Assembly: GCF_009856415.1 (NCBI RefSeq)
Contig: NZ_WMEZ01000002.1
Coordinates: 682,001-746,000 of the forward strand
Length of the DNA: 64,000 bases
DNA from: Halobacillus litoralis
GTDB taxonomy: Bacteria; Bacillota; Bacilli; Bacillales; Halobacillaceae
Direction: 5' to 3'
The notes below the pieces were generated by a model. It worked only from the letters and a program-made list of their open reading frames with translations, did no database searches and was not told the DNA's origin. Positions 8,988 through 18,139 of this stretch are shown piece by piece (within the stretch, counting starts at the first letter, position 1; each line of letters opens with the position of its first letter). The position numbers and the translations under genes were made by a program.

Positions 8988-10514
8988 TTATTTCTTCGTG
9001 ATGCGTTGGTCGATGGCCATCTTCTTCGCTACTTTTGGTGCGAGCCAAATCATTGGCAGCAGAAGAATGGATACAGGTACCGCTGTGACCACGATGAAGT
9101 TTTGAAGCTGAGTAATCCCACTGTCTCCTGTGATTAACAGAATAACAGCGATGGCGCCCATCAATACGGCCCAGAACACCCTAAGCCAGCTTTGTGGGTT
9201 TCCTTCTCCTGTGACGGCCATGGCAATCGTGTAGGACATGGAGTCACTCGTCGTTACAACGAAAAGAATCGTTAATAACAAGAATAACGGAGAAATTATG
9301 CTTGCTAGCGGGAATTGTTCAGTAATGGCAAACATGGCTGCCGGATTCCCTGCTTCATTTAGTGCATTGGATACAGATCCAGGATTGTTCAATTCAAAGA
9401 AAATTCCGGATCCGCCAAGGACTGTAAACCAGAACGTAGAAATAACAGGGGCAAAGACAGATACAGCAATGATGATCTCTCTGATTGTCCGGCCCCTTGA
9501 AATACGGCTGACGAGAATGGCCATCATTGGTCCATACCCGATGAACCATCCCCAGAAGAATACGGTCCATAGAGAAAGCCAACCTTCATCCCCTCGATAC
9601 GTACTCATCGGAATGAATTGATCCACATAGTATCCGAACCCTGCCAAGAAGTGGTCAATGATAAAACCACCAGGCCCGAAGACGACGATGAACGCCATTA
9701 GTACAATGGCCATGCGGACGTTGAAGCTACTTAAAATTTGTATCCCTTTATATAACCCAGTGACTGCTGAAATCGTCGAGATGATCACAACGGCAAAAAT
9801 AATGGAAAACTGTGTGCTGAACTGATTAGGAATCCCGAAGATTTCCTGAAGTCCGTAACTCGCTTGCAGACCAAGGAAACCAATTGGACCAATCGTCCCT
9901 GCCGCTACTGCAATGACGGAGAAGGCATCAATAATCGTACCTAACCAGCTGTGGCGTAATTTTTCACCAAAAATCGGGTATAGCAACGTTCTAGGTTTCA
10001 TTGGCATGCCTTTATGATAGTGGCCATACATCATGACGACTGCACTGATCGTACCAAGAATAGCCCATGCCAGGAATCCCCAGTGCATAAAGCTTTGCGC
10101 CAATGCTGGGTTGATGGCTGCTTCTGTACCAGCTTCAATTCCAGACTGAGACGGGGGCACAGTCAAAAAGTGCCACATCGGTTCAGCGGCTGCCCAGAAA
10201 ACGCCTCCGCCAGCCAACAGAGTGGCCATAATGATGGATAGCCATTTGTATAATCCTATCTCAGGCTTTTCCATATCCCCCATTTTGATTTTTCCATAAC
10301 GTGAAAAAGCTAAATATAACCCTACAAAGAAGGTAGCCAGCATGAGCACTTGCCAAAAAGCACCGAAGTACTTGGCTGACCATGCAAAGCTATCACTAAC
10401 GATCATTTCAATCAAATCAATATCAATGAGTGCAAGAATAACGAAGAGGACTAATAATCCTCCACTTATAACAAATACCGGCCAGTCAATACGGCCTGAG
10501 TTTTTATTTTCCAT
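8988..10514 (-). CDS. BCCT-family betaine/choline/carnitine transporter
   Basis: 508 residues, about twelve membrane helices. The BCCT signature is plain: WTVFFWGWFIGYGPMMAILV followed by SRISRGRTIREII. The tryptophan-rich early region WAAAEPMWHFLTVPPSQSGI and FMHWGFLAWAILG also match. These sodium- or proton-coupled carriers import glycine betaine, choline or carnitine as compatible solutes, which fits a salt-loving host. Which substrate is carried cannot be decided from sequence alone. The frame runs up to 10553, but the ATG at 10514 has AAAGGAG six bases upstream. It is a single gene with its own terminator. Confidence 0.93.
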   Translation of the reverse strand: MENKNSGRIDWPVFVISGGLLVLFVILALIDIDLIEMIVSDSFAWSAKYFGAFWQVLMLATFFVGLYLAFSRYGKIKMGDMEKPEIGLYKWLSIIMATLLAGGGVFWAAAEPMWHFLTVPPSQSGIEAGTEAAINPALAQSFMHWGFLAWAILGTISAVVMMYGHYHKGMPMKPRTLLYPIFGEKLRHSWLGTIIDAFSVIAVAAGTIGPIGFLGLQASYGLQEIFGIPNQFSTQFSIIFAVVIISTISAVTGLYKGIQILSSFNVRMAIVLMAFIVVFGPGGFIIDHFLAGFGYYVDQFIPMSTYRGDEGWLSLWTVFFWGWFIGYGPMMAILVSRISRGRTIREIIIAVSVFAPVISTFWFTVLGGSGIFFELNNPGSVSNALNEAGNPAAMFAITEQFPLASIISPLFLLLTILFVVTTSDSMSYTIAMAVTGEGNPQSWLRVFWAVLMGAIAVILLITGDSGITQLQNFIVVTAVPVSILLLPMIWLAPKVAKKMAIDQRITKK

Positions 10515-10642
10515 AGTTGTCTCCTTTAATTCATAATGTGTTTGAATGCACAATGTACAACTTTATCACTCTTTTTATTATGGTGTAAAGCTATTTCCTT
10601 TATCCTTTAGGGGGATGGTTTTTTAAAAAGAAAGGCATGAAA

Positions 10643-10669
10643 AAGGCGATCCCTTGAAAGAGATCGCTT
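10643..10669 (-). terminator. Terminator after the small zinc-ribbon gene
   Basis: GCGATC...GATCGC stem; on the minus strand it is followed by CTTTTTC, five bases past the stop codon at 10674. Confidence 0.8.
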
Positions 10670-10673
10670 CTCT

Positions 10674-10847
10674 TTAATCTTCTTTAGACTCAACCTTATG
10701 ATCTTCCTGCCTTCTCTGGCATTCCTTACAAAGATTGATTTCCCTCTCTTCTTTGATCTGAAGCGGTTTGCCACAACGCTGGCACTCATCATAGTTATTC
10801 GGATTTGTTTGGAATCCTGGCATTTCATTGCTTCCATCATTATACAT
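10674..10847 (-). CDS. Small zinc-ribbon protein, 57 residues
   Basis: A short gene reading MYNDGSNEMPGFQTNPNNYD, then ECQRCGKPLQIKEEREINLC and KECQRRQEDHK, ending KVESKED. The two CxxC knuckles (C22-C25 and C40-C43) make a one-domain zinc ribbon. AAGGAG lies ten bases before the ATG and a terminator follows the stop at once, so it has the look of a real, separately transcribed gene. I do not recognise a named family. Similar tiny zinc ribbons in Bacillus bind nucleic acid or partner proteins; no function is assigned here. Confidence 0.75.
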   Translation of the reverse strand: MYNDGSNEMPGFQTNPNNYDECQRCGKPLQIKEEREINLCKECQRRQEDHKVESKED

Positions 10848-10908
10848 ATAAGTTCATCTCCTTCTCTTTTACCTTTTCTTTTCTTATTCCCTAATCGCTT
10901 TTCGTTAA

Positions 10909-12387
10909 TCATCTCGCCATTTCCTTTGCCGCCGTCATTCCTGACAATGTCACCCCTAGTGTTCCAGCGCCAGGGAAAACCGTATCCCCACACTGATAAA
11001 CATCCGGAATTCCAGTGCGAATGGAATAACTGTTTAGCCAGCTATATTTTCCAGTAGGTGTGTACCCCCCCACTTTTCCATATTTTCTTCTCAACCACTT
11101 TTGAAAAGTAATCGGAGTTCCGGGAAGAACGAGATCTAACTCTTCTTTAAAACTGGGGAAGTAAAAATCCACCGTATCCAGGAGTCGGTTCTTCATTTGT
11201 TCTTTATCCGCTTCATATTGTTCCGAATTCCACCAAGGTGAAATGGATGTGTGAGTGGAGATCGTCAATGAGCGTTTTCCTGCAGGCGCCATCGTTGAAT
11301 CGTGCGGATGAGATAGAGACATTAAAAACTGCCCCCCATCATGAAGGTCGTCCGGGTGATCTGGATCAATAAACTGGTGATACAAAACATCATCTCCTTC
11401 AAAAATCGACCCATCCACACCTCCATGAATGATAAACGCTCCCCATGAATCCATTTTTTCTTCTTTTAACGCTTTAATATAGGATTGTTTACCCATATCT
11501 TTTGATACCGTATCATGGAAATTGTGAACTGAATTGTTCAATAGAACCTTTTGCGCTCGAAAGACTCGATCACGTTTCGTATGAAATTCAAAATGCTGGC
11601 CGTTTTTCTCTACTTTATGAATGGGATGACGCATATAAAGGTCGCTCCCTGAATCCTTAATGAAAGATGCCAAACGTTCAGCAACCGCGGCGAGACCTCC
11701 ATGGACAGCATAAGCGCCTTTATGGAATGTTTGTAACGCAGCATACCCGAGAAACGCCGGGCAATGTTCAACACTTGTTTGTACACTATCCATCAATTCG
11801 CCATTCAAAAAAACTCGGAAAAGACGATGATTATGAAGACCATACTTTTTAAGCCGATCTTCCACCGTCTGATTCATGAACGGGAGAATTTGCAACGCAT
11901 CTTTGTTCACTAATGGTACGAAACGCATGAAATCTTTCAAGGTTCTTGGAGGAAATACAGGAAGACCTTCCGTCAAACGATCGACAATCGCTCCGACTCT
12001 ATACACTTCGTCATAGAACGATTGAATGGCAGAAGATTGTGTTGGAAAAACTCTTTGAATCTCTTGATACCATTGATTGCGTTCACGAAAATAATGAATG
12101 GTTCGATCCGGCATGTGAATGTCCATTATGGTATCCAGCAGCGTCATAGTCGGCGTTTCGATACTCAACTGGTCAAAGAGTCGACGGAGAACCCCTCCTT
12201 CTTCAAATCCCATCCCAAGGGTTGCTCCTGACTGAAAACGATAGCCGTTCCGTTCGAATTTCCCCGCACTGCCTCCGAGTTCATTGGACGCTTCAAAGAC
12301 GGCAACTTTCATTCCTTTTTGGGCGAGAGAAGCTGCAGCTGCCAGACCACCAAAGCCTGCACCTACAACTCCAACATCATAAATCAT
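10909..12387 (-). CDS. Phytoene desaturase/carotenoid isomerase-like FAD oxidoreductase
   Basis: 492 residues, usual length for CrtI/CrtN-type enzymes. The FAD dinucleotide motif is at the N-terminus: DVGVVGAGFGGLAAAASLAQ, then FEASNELGGSAGKFERNGYR. The C-terminal FAD contact VYQCGDTVFPGAGTLGVTLS is the carotenoid-desaturase signature. The family desaturates, isomerises or oxidises polyenes; which one is not clear, because no phytoene synthase or other crt gene lies nearby. It is a single minus-strand gene, divergent from the ECF sigma gene, with a repeat element in the shared upstream region. Confidence 0.85.
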   Translation of the reverse strand: MIYDVGVVGAGFGGLAAAASLAQKGMKVAVFEASNELGGSAGKFERNGYRFQSGATLGMGFEEGGVLRRLFDQLSIETPTMTLLDTIMDIHMPDRTIHYFRERNQWYQEIQRVFPTQSSAIQSFYDEVYRVGAIVDRLTEGLPVFPPRTLKDFMRFVPLVNKDALQILPFMNQTVEDRLKKYGLHNHRLFRVFLNGELMDSVQTSVEHCPAFLGYAALQTFHKGAYAVHGGLAAVAERLASFIKDSGSDLYMRHPIHKVEKNGQHFEFHTKRDRVFRAQKVLLNNSVHNFHDTVSKDMGKQSYIKALKEEKMDSWGAFIIHGGVDGSIFEGDDVLYHQFIDPDHPDDLHDGGQFLMSLSHPHDSTMAPAGKRSLTISTHTSISPWWNSEQYEADKEQMKNRLLDTVDFYFPSFKEELDLVLPGTPITFQKWLRRKYGKVGGYTPTGKYSWLNSYSIRTGIPDVYQCGDTVFPGAGTLGVTLSGMTAAKEMAR

Positions 12388-12458
12388 CCACTCACCTCCC
12401 TCCCCTTCTTTTCCCCCATCTCCCCATTTTTAGGCGTGACGAATGTTCTTAAGGTATA

Positions 12459-12947
12459 TGGCAGGATTGTGGAAGACTTGATTTCGAGATGGCTGGGGGA
12501 CGTTGCTGAGTTGAGCGTCAGGGGTAACTGGGAAGCTACTCGCTTTCCTGTGAGGGAGTCTCGCAGCTTCACAATCACCCCATTCCATGAAGGTGAGAAA
12601 CGATCCCCTTCACTGTGGGAGGGTGCCTTCCACTATCCTGGTTTTATAAGCATAAAACGCTCTATAACAAGCTTTCCGCATTCTGAACAGCGTCCTTAGG
12701 AGTTCATGCCCTTCGGATTACCTTGTGCATAAATGCAGCTTATTCCGGTAGTGGTTTCGAGATACTTATATAGCAAAGGGGCGGAGGGGAATGGCGAGAC
12801 TCCTGCGGGGAAAAAGTGCATGGTGAGACCCCACAGGACGCAGTCCGAGGAGGCTCACCGCGCTCCCGCGGAAAGCGAGCTATTCCCCGCAGCCCCCATC
12901 CACTCAACAATGACCTCGAAACTGAGTCTTCCACATTCAGGAGCTTT
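12459..12947. repeat. MITE-like composite palindromic element, copy 2 (short module 2)
   Basis: About 489 bp. The left end is TGGCAGGATTGTGGAAGACT then TGATTTCGAGATGG; the right end is CTCGAAACTGAGTCTTCCAC then ATTCAGGAGCT. Module 2 comes first (12530-12590) and lacks roughly 55 bp from its tip compared with the copy at 29791. Module 1 follows (12778-12900) with GGGGCGGAGGGGAATGGCGA and CTCACCGCGCTCCCGCGG. It fills the space between two divergent genes, so their promoters must lie outside or at its edges. Confidence 0.85.
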
Positions 12948-13046
12948 AGAGGAGAAAATTTATGGATTTATTGAAGAAATTTGTATTTTTGCAGACCTTT
13001 TGGATGAGACACTCGTCTAATGAAGAGGAAAGGAGAGGAAAGCCTG

Positions 13047-13595
13047 GTGTCCGTACATACACAAACTCATTACACACGCGAGGAAGCGGTTGAGTACATT
13101 ATGGACCAATACGGAGAATCGTTGAAACGAACCATTTTTACATATGTGAAGAATCACCATACCACAGACGATATTTTTCAGGATGTTCTCCTGCAGATTT
13201 ATCGGAAGTGGGACAGGTTCAACGGAAATTCCCAATTGAAGACATGGGCGATGAGAATCGCCATCAACCGATGCAAAGATTATTTACGATCCCCTATTCA
13301 CCGCATTAAAATCGCTACAGATAAATGGCGCGAACAAAAAGACCCTCACTATACGGAGCAAAAAGTTGTCCAAAAGGAACAGTGGGATGAAATAGCGGAA
13401 GCCATCCTTCATCTCCCTGTCAAATACCGGGAAGTCATGATTCTCACTTTCCAGCAAGATATGACGCAGAAACAGATTGCTGAAGCGACCGGCACACCTT
13501 TAAGCACGATTAAAACAAGGATGCAGCGTGCACGTCAACTGCTTAGAGAAAAAGCAGATGAAGGAGGGATAGACCCGTGGATCATCAACGAATAA
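13047..13595 (+). CDS. ECF-type RNA polymerase sigma factor
   Basis: 182 residues from the GTG at 13047, chosen because AGGAG lies upstream at 13031; the in-frame ATG at 13020 has no ribosome site. Sigma region 2 covers roughly residues 15-85 (TDDIFQDVLLQIYRKW, LKTWAMRIAINRCKDYLR). Region 4 is near the C-terminus (LPVKYREVMILTFQQDMTQK, then TGTPLSTIKTRMQRARQLLR). That is the minimal two-domain layout of extracytoplasmic-function sigma factors. It overlaps the next gene by 19 bp, and that gene encodes a membrane protein, the usual sigma/anti-sigma pair. CGTCTA at 13012 resembles an ECF -10 element, but no good -35 is visible. Confidence 0.92.
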   Translation: MSVHTQTHYTREEAVEYIMDQYGESLKRTIFTYVKNHHTTDDIFQDVLLQIYRKWDRFNGNSQLKTWAMRIAINRCKDYLRSPIHRIKIATDKWREQKDPHYTEQKVVQKEQWDEIAEAILHLPVKYREVMILTFQQDMTQKQIAEATGTPLSTIKTRMQRARQLLREKADEGGIDPWIINE

Positions 13596-14737
13596 AAGAA
13601 GCCATCAACCGTCAAATTGGGGAGGATCCTTTATTCACAGATAGAGATAAAGAACGCTTTTATAAAAACAAGCTGAAACGACGGCCACGTTTCCCTGCTG
13701 CTCCGAAAATTGTTACGGTCCTTCTTGCTTTCATTGTCTTGAGCGGATCCTTTTATACCTTTATAAAGACAGACTGGTTTGAGCAACCTTCTTCACCGAC
13801 ACAAGAAGAAAAAGACCCAACAGAAGAAACACCCCCTGCTCCTGATCCGGATCCAGAAGAACCTACCCATGTAAAGGTTGAAAAGCTCAAGGAAGTCATT
13901 ACTTCTATCCCGAGCAAAAGCAAGATGAAAGTCGCCATTGATCAATTTAAAGGAACCGAAGTTGAATTCAAACTAGCAGATACAGAGAGTGCAGATGGAA
14001 AAGAGTATGAATTGTATGAGAGTTATTATGCATTCGCCAGGCGGATCGAATCAGGAAATCAGCCTGCTTATGACGGCCCTCTCCCTCCCCCAAAAGAAGC
14101 CTTTGAAAATGGTGAGATAGAAATTTCTATGAAGCTTAACTGGGTAGAGGGGGGAGAGCGGGTTTTACTAAATGAAGCGACACTCCTTTACTTATCAGAA
14201 GAAGGAGATCTGATCGAAGAAAACTACAAAGTACACGAGCGTGAACGAAATTTCATCAAGGTTAAAAATCCGAATGAACCCGTCGTCATGGACGACTTAA
14301 TCCTTCGCTCCATTGCAAGATCTGTAGATAAAGAGCCGGATGCCATCACAAAGCGCGACCTATTATATTTAGAAGAATTGACGATAAACGCTTCCCATTT
14401 GAGTGGCATCTACGAAGTAGACGAAGATATTGAATATTTTAAAGCGATGCAGTCGCTTTTCGTGCTGAAGCTGAATCAAGCCATCATTCCAGGCGAGTTA
14501 TTAAAAGAAGTTCCTTACTTGGATCAGGCGACTTTCGTCGGCCCTACCGTCGACGACTTGAGTCGTGTCAAAGAAGGGCTACAAACCATCACGTACTTGA
14601 ATCTGATTAATTCCTCATTTAGAGGTACGGCTGAAGATATTCTTGAACTGAAATCTTTGAATATTGTCAGGGTCGACCCGGCCGTTGTTCCTAATTACGA
14701 AGATTTACAATTTGAAGGTATGGACGTTCGGTGGTAA
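13577..14737 (+). CDS. Membrane-anchored probable anti-sigma factor with LRR-like outer domain
   Basis: 386 residues. About 45 residues of basic cytoplasmic N-terminus (KNKLKRRPRFP) are followed by one membrane helix (IVTVLLAFIVLSGSFYTFI). Then comes a proline/acid spacer (EETPPAPDPDPEEPTHV) and a large outer domain. The last 120 residues show a spaced leucine pattern (LEELTINASHLSG, LFVLKLNQAIIPGELL, ITYLNLINSSFRGT, LKSLNIVRVDP) that looks like degenerate leucine-rich repeats. GTG start with AAGGAGGG upstream. Overlap with the sigma gene and the topology imply it holds the sigma factor at the membrane; that is inference, since no classical zinc anti-sigma motif is visible. Confidence 0.8.
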   Translation: MDHQRIKEAINRQIGEDPLFTDRDKERFYKNKLKRRPRFPAAPKIVTVLLAFIVLSGSFYTFIKTDWFEQPSSPTQEEKDPTEETPPAPDPDPEEPTHVKVEKLKEVITSIPSKSKMKVAIDQFKGTEVEFKLADTESADGKEYELYESYYAFARRIESGNQPAYDGPLPPPKEAFENGEIEISMKLNWVEGGERVLLNEATLLYLSEEGDLIEENYKVHERERNFIKVKNPNEPVVMDDLILRSIARSVDKEPDAITKRDLLYLEELTINASHLSGIYEVDEDIEYFKAMQSLFVLKLNQAIIPGELLKEVPYLDQATFVGPTVDDLSRVKEGLQTITYLNLINSSFRGTAEDILELKSLNIVRVDPAVVPNYEDLQFEGMDVRW

Positions 14738-14836
14738 TCAACAGAAAAAATAGAAAAGGGTACGGGGACCTGCTTCCGACCGGAGGCGAGCTCCCCTCCC
14801 CTATTTAGTATAGGATTTTAAAAAGGAGGAATTTCC

Positions 14837-16720
14837 ATGTGTGGAATTGTTGGAATTTTCAATAAAAACGGCGTTGAAAATCATGCACTCATCCAGGACA
14901 TGATGGAAAAAATTCATCACCGCGGACCAGACAATCAAGGTTCATATACAAACCGAGAAATCAGTTTAGGATTTAAGAGACTGACGATTATCGATGTTTC
15001 TGAAAATGGAAATCAACCGATGTTCAGTGAACATGATCGCTATGTGATGATTTTCAACGGGGAGATCTATAATTTTCAAAGCTTGAAAGAGGATTTACTT
15101 TTAAAAGGGCATACGTTTCAAAGCCAGGCGGATAGTGAAGTTGTCCTTCATGGGTTTGAAGAATACGGCCCTTCGATTTTGAAAAAGTTACGGGGCATGT
15201 TTGCTTTTTCCATATGGGACAAAGTGGAAGAACGTCTCTTTCTTGCCAGGGACCCTTTCGGTATCAAACCGCTTTATTATACGCATGAAACGACAGACGG
15301 TTCCTTCTTGTTTGGTTCAGAAATCAAATCGTTTCTCCCTCACCCGGGATTCCGCAAATCATTCAACCTTGAAGCCCTGCAGCCCTATCTCACCTTTCAA
15401 TATTCGGCTATGGAGGAAACATTTTTCGAGGGCGTGTACAAACTTCCCCACGGCCACTATATGATCCATGATGGAAAAGATTTTGAAATTCAACCTTACT
15501 GGGAGCCTTCTTATTCTGAACAGACAACGGATTTAAATGAAGCCATAGAGAAAATCCAGGAAGCAATGGAGGATTCCATCCGTCATCACAAAATCAGTGA
15601 TGTTGAAGTAGGATCTTTCCTTTCTGGAGGCATTGACTCCAGCTATGTGACAAGTTTATTGAATCCGAATAAAACATTCTCCATCGGCTTTAAAGATTAC
15701 GAAGGCATGTTTAATGAAACAACACTCGCTGAAGAGTTATCACAAAAAATAGAAGTGGAAAACCATAAACGGTTAATTTCAGCGGAGGATTTTTTCCAGG
15801 CGGTTCCTACGATTCAGTATCATATGGATGAACCCCACGCGAACCTTTCTTCCGTCCCTCTTTTCTTCTTAAGTGAATTGGCTAAAGAACATGTGACGGT
15901 TGTTCTCTCAGGAGAAGGAGCCGATGAACTTTTTGGAGGATATGATTGGTACAAGATTAGTCCTGAACAGAAGATCTATGAAAAAGTGCCGTTTACCATT
16001 CGCAAATCCATTGCCACTGTTTCTTCTAAGCTTCCTAAAAATAGAATCACCAGATTTTTGAAGAGTGGCGGAGAGAAAATTGAAGAAAAATTCATCGGAC
16101 ACGCAAAAGTCTTCCGCCCTGAGGACGCTCGCGAAGTCCTTAAACCCGCTTACCGGCAGAATCGTAAACCCGCAGACCTTTTATCAAAGACTTATGCCAA
16201 AGTTTCCGGAGCGAATGATTCGACCAAGATGCAATATGCCGATCTTCATCATTGGCTCCCTGGGGATATTCTTCAGAAAGCCGATAAAATGAGCTCCGCT
16301 CACTCTCTTGAGTTACGTGTTCCTTTTTTAGATCCAAAAGTAATGGAAGTCGCATCTTCTCTCGCTCCTTCCTTAAGAGCGAATGGCAAGGACACAAAGT
16401 ATGCCCTGAGAGAAGCGGCTAAGTCTGTGCTCCCTGAAGAATGGGCGAACCGTAAAAAGGTCGGCTTTCCAGTCCCTATCCGTGATTGGCTGAGACAAAA
16501 AGAATACTATGACTTAGTGAAAATATCTTTAACATCTGAAACAGCTCAAGAATTTTTCCATACTGATACGTTAGTCCAGTACTTGGACGACCATTACGAA
16601 GGAAAAGGAAATCATCATCGTTATATTTGGACTGTTTATGTGTTCCTTCAATGGTATGACGTCTACTTTGGAAAAGAGGTACACCTACAAAAAGAAGATA
16701 CACACCTCGCTTATGCATAA
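14837..16720 (+). CDS. asnB: Asparagine synthase (glutamine-hydrolysing)
   Basis: 627 residues with MCGIVGIFNKNG at the N-terminus, so Cys2 is the glutaminase nucleophile once Met1 is removed. HHRGPDNQGSY and IFNGEIYNF complete the Ntn glutaminase half. The synthetase half has the PP-loop SGGIDSS (about 263-269) and SGEGADELFGGYDWYK. It converts aspartate, glutamine and ATP to asparagine. The insert-containing C-terminal half and length are nearer to Bacillus AsnO than to E. coli AsnB. AAAAAGGAGG lies ahead of the ATG. In the 100-bp gap upstream there is a GC-rich inverted run (14763-14795), too weak to call a regulator. Confidence 0.95.
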   Translation: MCGIVGIFNKNGVENHALIQDMMEKIHHRGPDNQGSYTNREISLGFKRLTIIDVSENGNQPMFSEHDRYVMIFNGEIYNFQSLKEDLLLKGHTFQSQADSEVVLHGFEEYGPSILKKLRGMFAFSIWDKVEERLFLARDPFGIKPLYYTHETTDGSFLFGSEIKSFLPHPGFRKSFNLEALQPYLTFQYSAMEETFFEGVYKLPHGHYMIHDGKDFEIQPYWEPSYSEQTTDLNEAIEKIQEAMEDSIRHHKISDVEVGSFLSGGIDSSYVTSLLNPNKTFSIGFKDYEGMFNETTLAEELSQKIEVENHKRLISAEDFFQAVPTIQYHMDEPHANLSSVPLFFLSELAKEHVTVVLSGEGADELFGGYDWYKISPEQKIYEKVPFTIRKSIATVSSKLPKNRITRFLKSGGEKIEEKFIGHAKVFRPEDAREVLKPAYRQNRKPADLLSKTYAKVSGANDSTKMQYADLHHWLPGDILQKADKMSSAHSLELRVPFLDPKVMEVASSLAPSLRANGKDTKYALREAAKSVLPEEWANRKKVGFPVPIRDWLRQKEYYDLVKISLTSETAQEFFHTDTLVQYLDDHYEGKGNHHRYIWTVYVFLQWYDVYFGKEVHLQKEDTHLAYA

Positions 16721-16722
16721 CA

Positions 16723-16753
16723 AAACCGGCAGCCTTCATGCGCTGCCGGTTTT
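16723..16753. terminator. Bidirectional terminator between asnB and the aminopeptidase gene
   Basis: AACCGGCAGC...GCTGCCGGTT stem with T-rich runs on both sides, lying between two convergent genes. Confidence 0.9.
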
Positions 16754-16760
16754 CGTTGTT

Positions 16761-18008
16761 TTATTCGAATGTAATGGCCCAGCTTCCTTTACGCATAACC
16801 GGTTCTGTCGTTCCGTCTGCTCGTACGCCATCAATATCAAGCTCACCGGATCCCATCATGAAATCAACGTGCGATAAACTGTCATTCACACCATTCTGAT
16901 CAAGTTCTTCTGCGCTCATATCTGACCCGCCTGTCATGTTGTTCGGATAAGCTTTTCCGAGGGCAAGGTGACAAGAAGCATTCTCATCATAAAGGGTGTT
17001 ATAGAAAATCAAACCAGATTGAGAAATCGGTGACTCATGCGGGACAAGTGCCAATTCCCCAAGTCTGCGTGAGCCTTCATCAGTTTCAAGAAGATGCTTG
17101 AGTGTTTCTTCGCCTTCTTCCGCTGTGAAGTCAACAACTTTCCCCTCTTTGAACGTCAAGGTGAAATTGTCGATGACGTTTCCACCATAGTTCAACGGTT
17201 TCGTACTGGAAACTTTCCCATCGACTCCATATTTATGAGGGGCTGTAAATACTTCTTCTGTCGGCATGTTCGGATTGAATTGGACTTTACCTTCCACCGT
17301 CTTCGAAGGTCCACCCTTCCAGATGTGTCCTTCAGGCAGAGCTACTTCAAGATCCGTACCGGGGGCTTTGTAAATCAACTTCTGGTACTGTTTTTCATTC
17401 AAATATTCACGAGCTTTGATCAAGGTTTGGTTATGCTCTTCCCATGCAGCTACCGGATCTTCACGATCGACACGGACAATACTGAAGATTTGCTCCCAAA
17501 GCTTTTCCACAGCTGTATCTTCATCTTCACCAGGGAAGATCTTCTGTGCCCACTTAGGAATCGGAATACTGACGATCGACCATTGGATCCGGTCATTCAT
17601 CGTATAGTCACGGAACTTGGACATCGCTTCTGATCTCGCTTTTGTAGCAGCTGCGACTTTACTTGCATCAATGCCTTTCAAAAGATCAGGATCTGTTGAA
17701 CGAATTGAAAGGATGGCCGCTCCCTGCTCCGCGAAGTACGTGTATTGCTGTTTCTGCCACTCTGGAACGTCTGATAACGTCTCCTGGTCAGCATGTTCAT
17801 ATTTCATGCGTGTCAGTTCATCATCGCCCCAGTTAATATGTACATCTTTCGCTCCCATTTCGAAAGCTTTGCGTGCGACGATGCGCGTGAAGTCCGCTCC
17901 AGCAATCGTAGAGTTGATCATTAGTAATTGATCCTTTTGCAAATTGACGCCTGTACGTAAGGCTAATTCCGCATATTTTTCCAAGTTTTCTTTGCTTGGC
18001 ATTTTCAT
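16761..18008 (-). CDS. ampS: Aminopeptidase, M29 family
   Basis: 415 residues, right for the thermophilic-type M29 metalloaminopeptidases (AmpS/AmpT, PepS). Conserved stretches include LRTGVNLQKDQLLMINSTIA at the start, FNPNMPTEEVFTAPHKYGVD (metal-binding Glu and His), LALVPHESPISQSGLIFYNT, LYDENASCHLALGKAYP, and HVDFMMGSGELDIDGV at the C-terminus. It releases N-terminal residues from peptides using two metal ions. The frame extends to 18047, but the ATG at 18008 has AGGAGGA eight bases upstream. A second ATG six bases later is also possible. Single gene. Confidence 0.94.
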   Translation of the reverse strand: MKMPSKENLEKYAELALRTGVNLQKDQLLMINSTIAGADFTRIVARKAFEMGAKDVHINWGDDELTRMKYEHADQETLSDVPEWQKQQYTYFAEQGAAILSIRSTDPDLLKGIDASKVAAATKARSEAMSKFRDYTMNDRIQWSIVSIPIPKWAQKIFPGEDEDTAVEKLWEQIFSIVRVDREDPVAAWEEHNQTLIKAREYLNEKQYQKLIYKAPGTDLEVALPEGHIWKGGPSKTVEGKVQFNPNMPTEEVFTAPHKYGVDGKVSSTKPLNYGGNVIDNFTLTFKEGKVVDFTAEEGEETLKHLLETDEGSRRLGELALVPHESPISQSGLIFYNTLYDENASCHLALGKAYPNNMTGGSDMSAEELDQNGVNDSLSHVDFMMGSGELDIDGVRADGTTEPVMRKGSWAITFE

Positions 18009-18139
18009 AATTACACTCCTCCTGACTAGGTTTGTATCCGTATTCATTATTCCATAAAACGCACAGAACTACAAAAATAAGCCGATCATTATATAAAAAA
18101 AAGAGAGCGGAAAACAAAGGTTCTCCCCTCTCCATTCAG

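Noticed and set aside
10698-11057. A 119-residue plus-strand ORF antisense to the zinc-ribbon gene and flavoprotein end
   Set aside because: It is rich in Phe/Leu/Ser as expected from the reverse strand of a real gene, with no ribosome site.
13012-13017. ECF autoregulatory promoter (CGTCTA) before the sigma gene
   Set aside because: No TGAAAC-like -35 element at the right distance; kept only as a remark.
14763-14795. Hairpin regulator before asnB
   Set aside because: The GGGGA/TCCCC ends pair, but the interior has several mismatches and there is no T-run or known motif.
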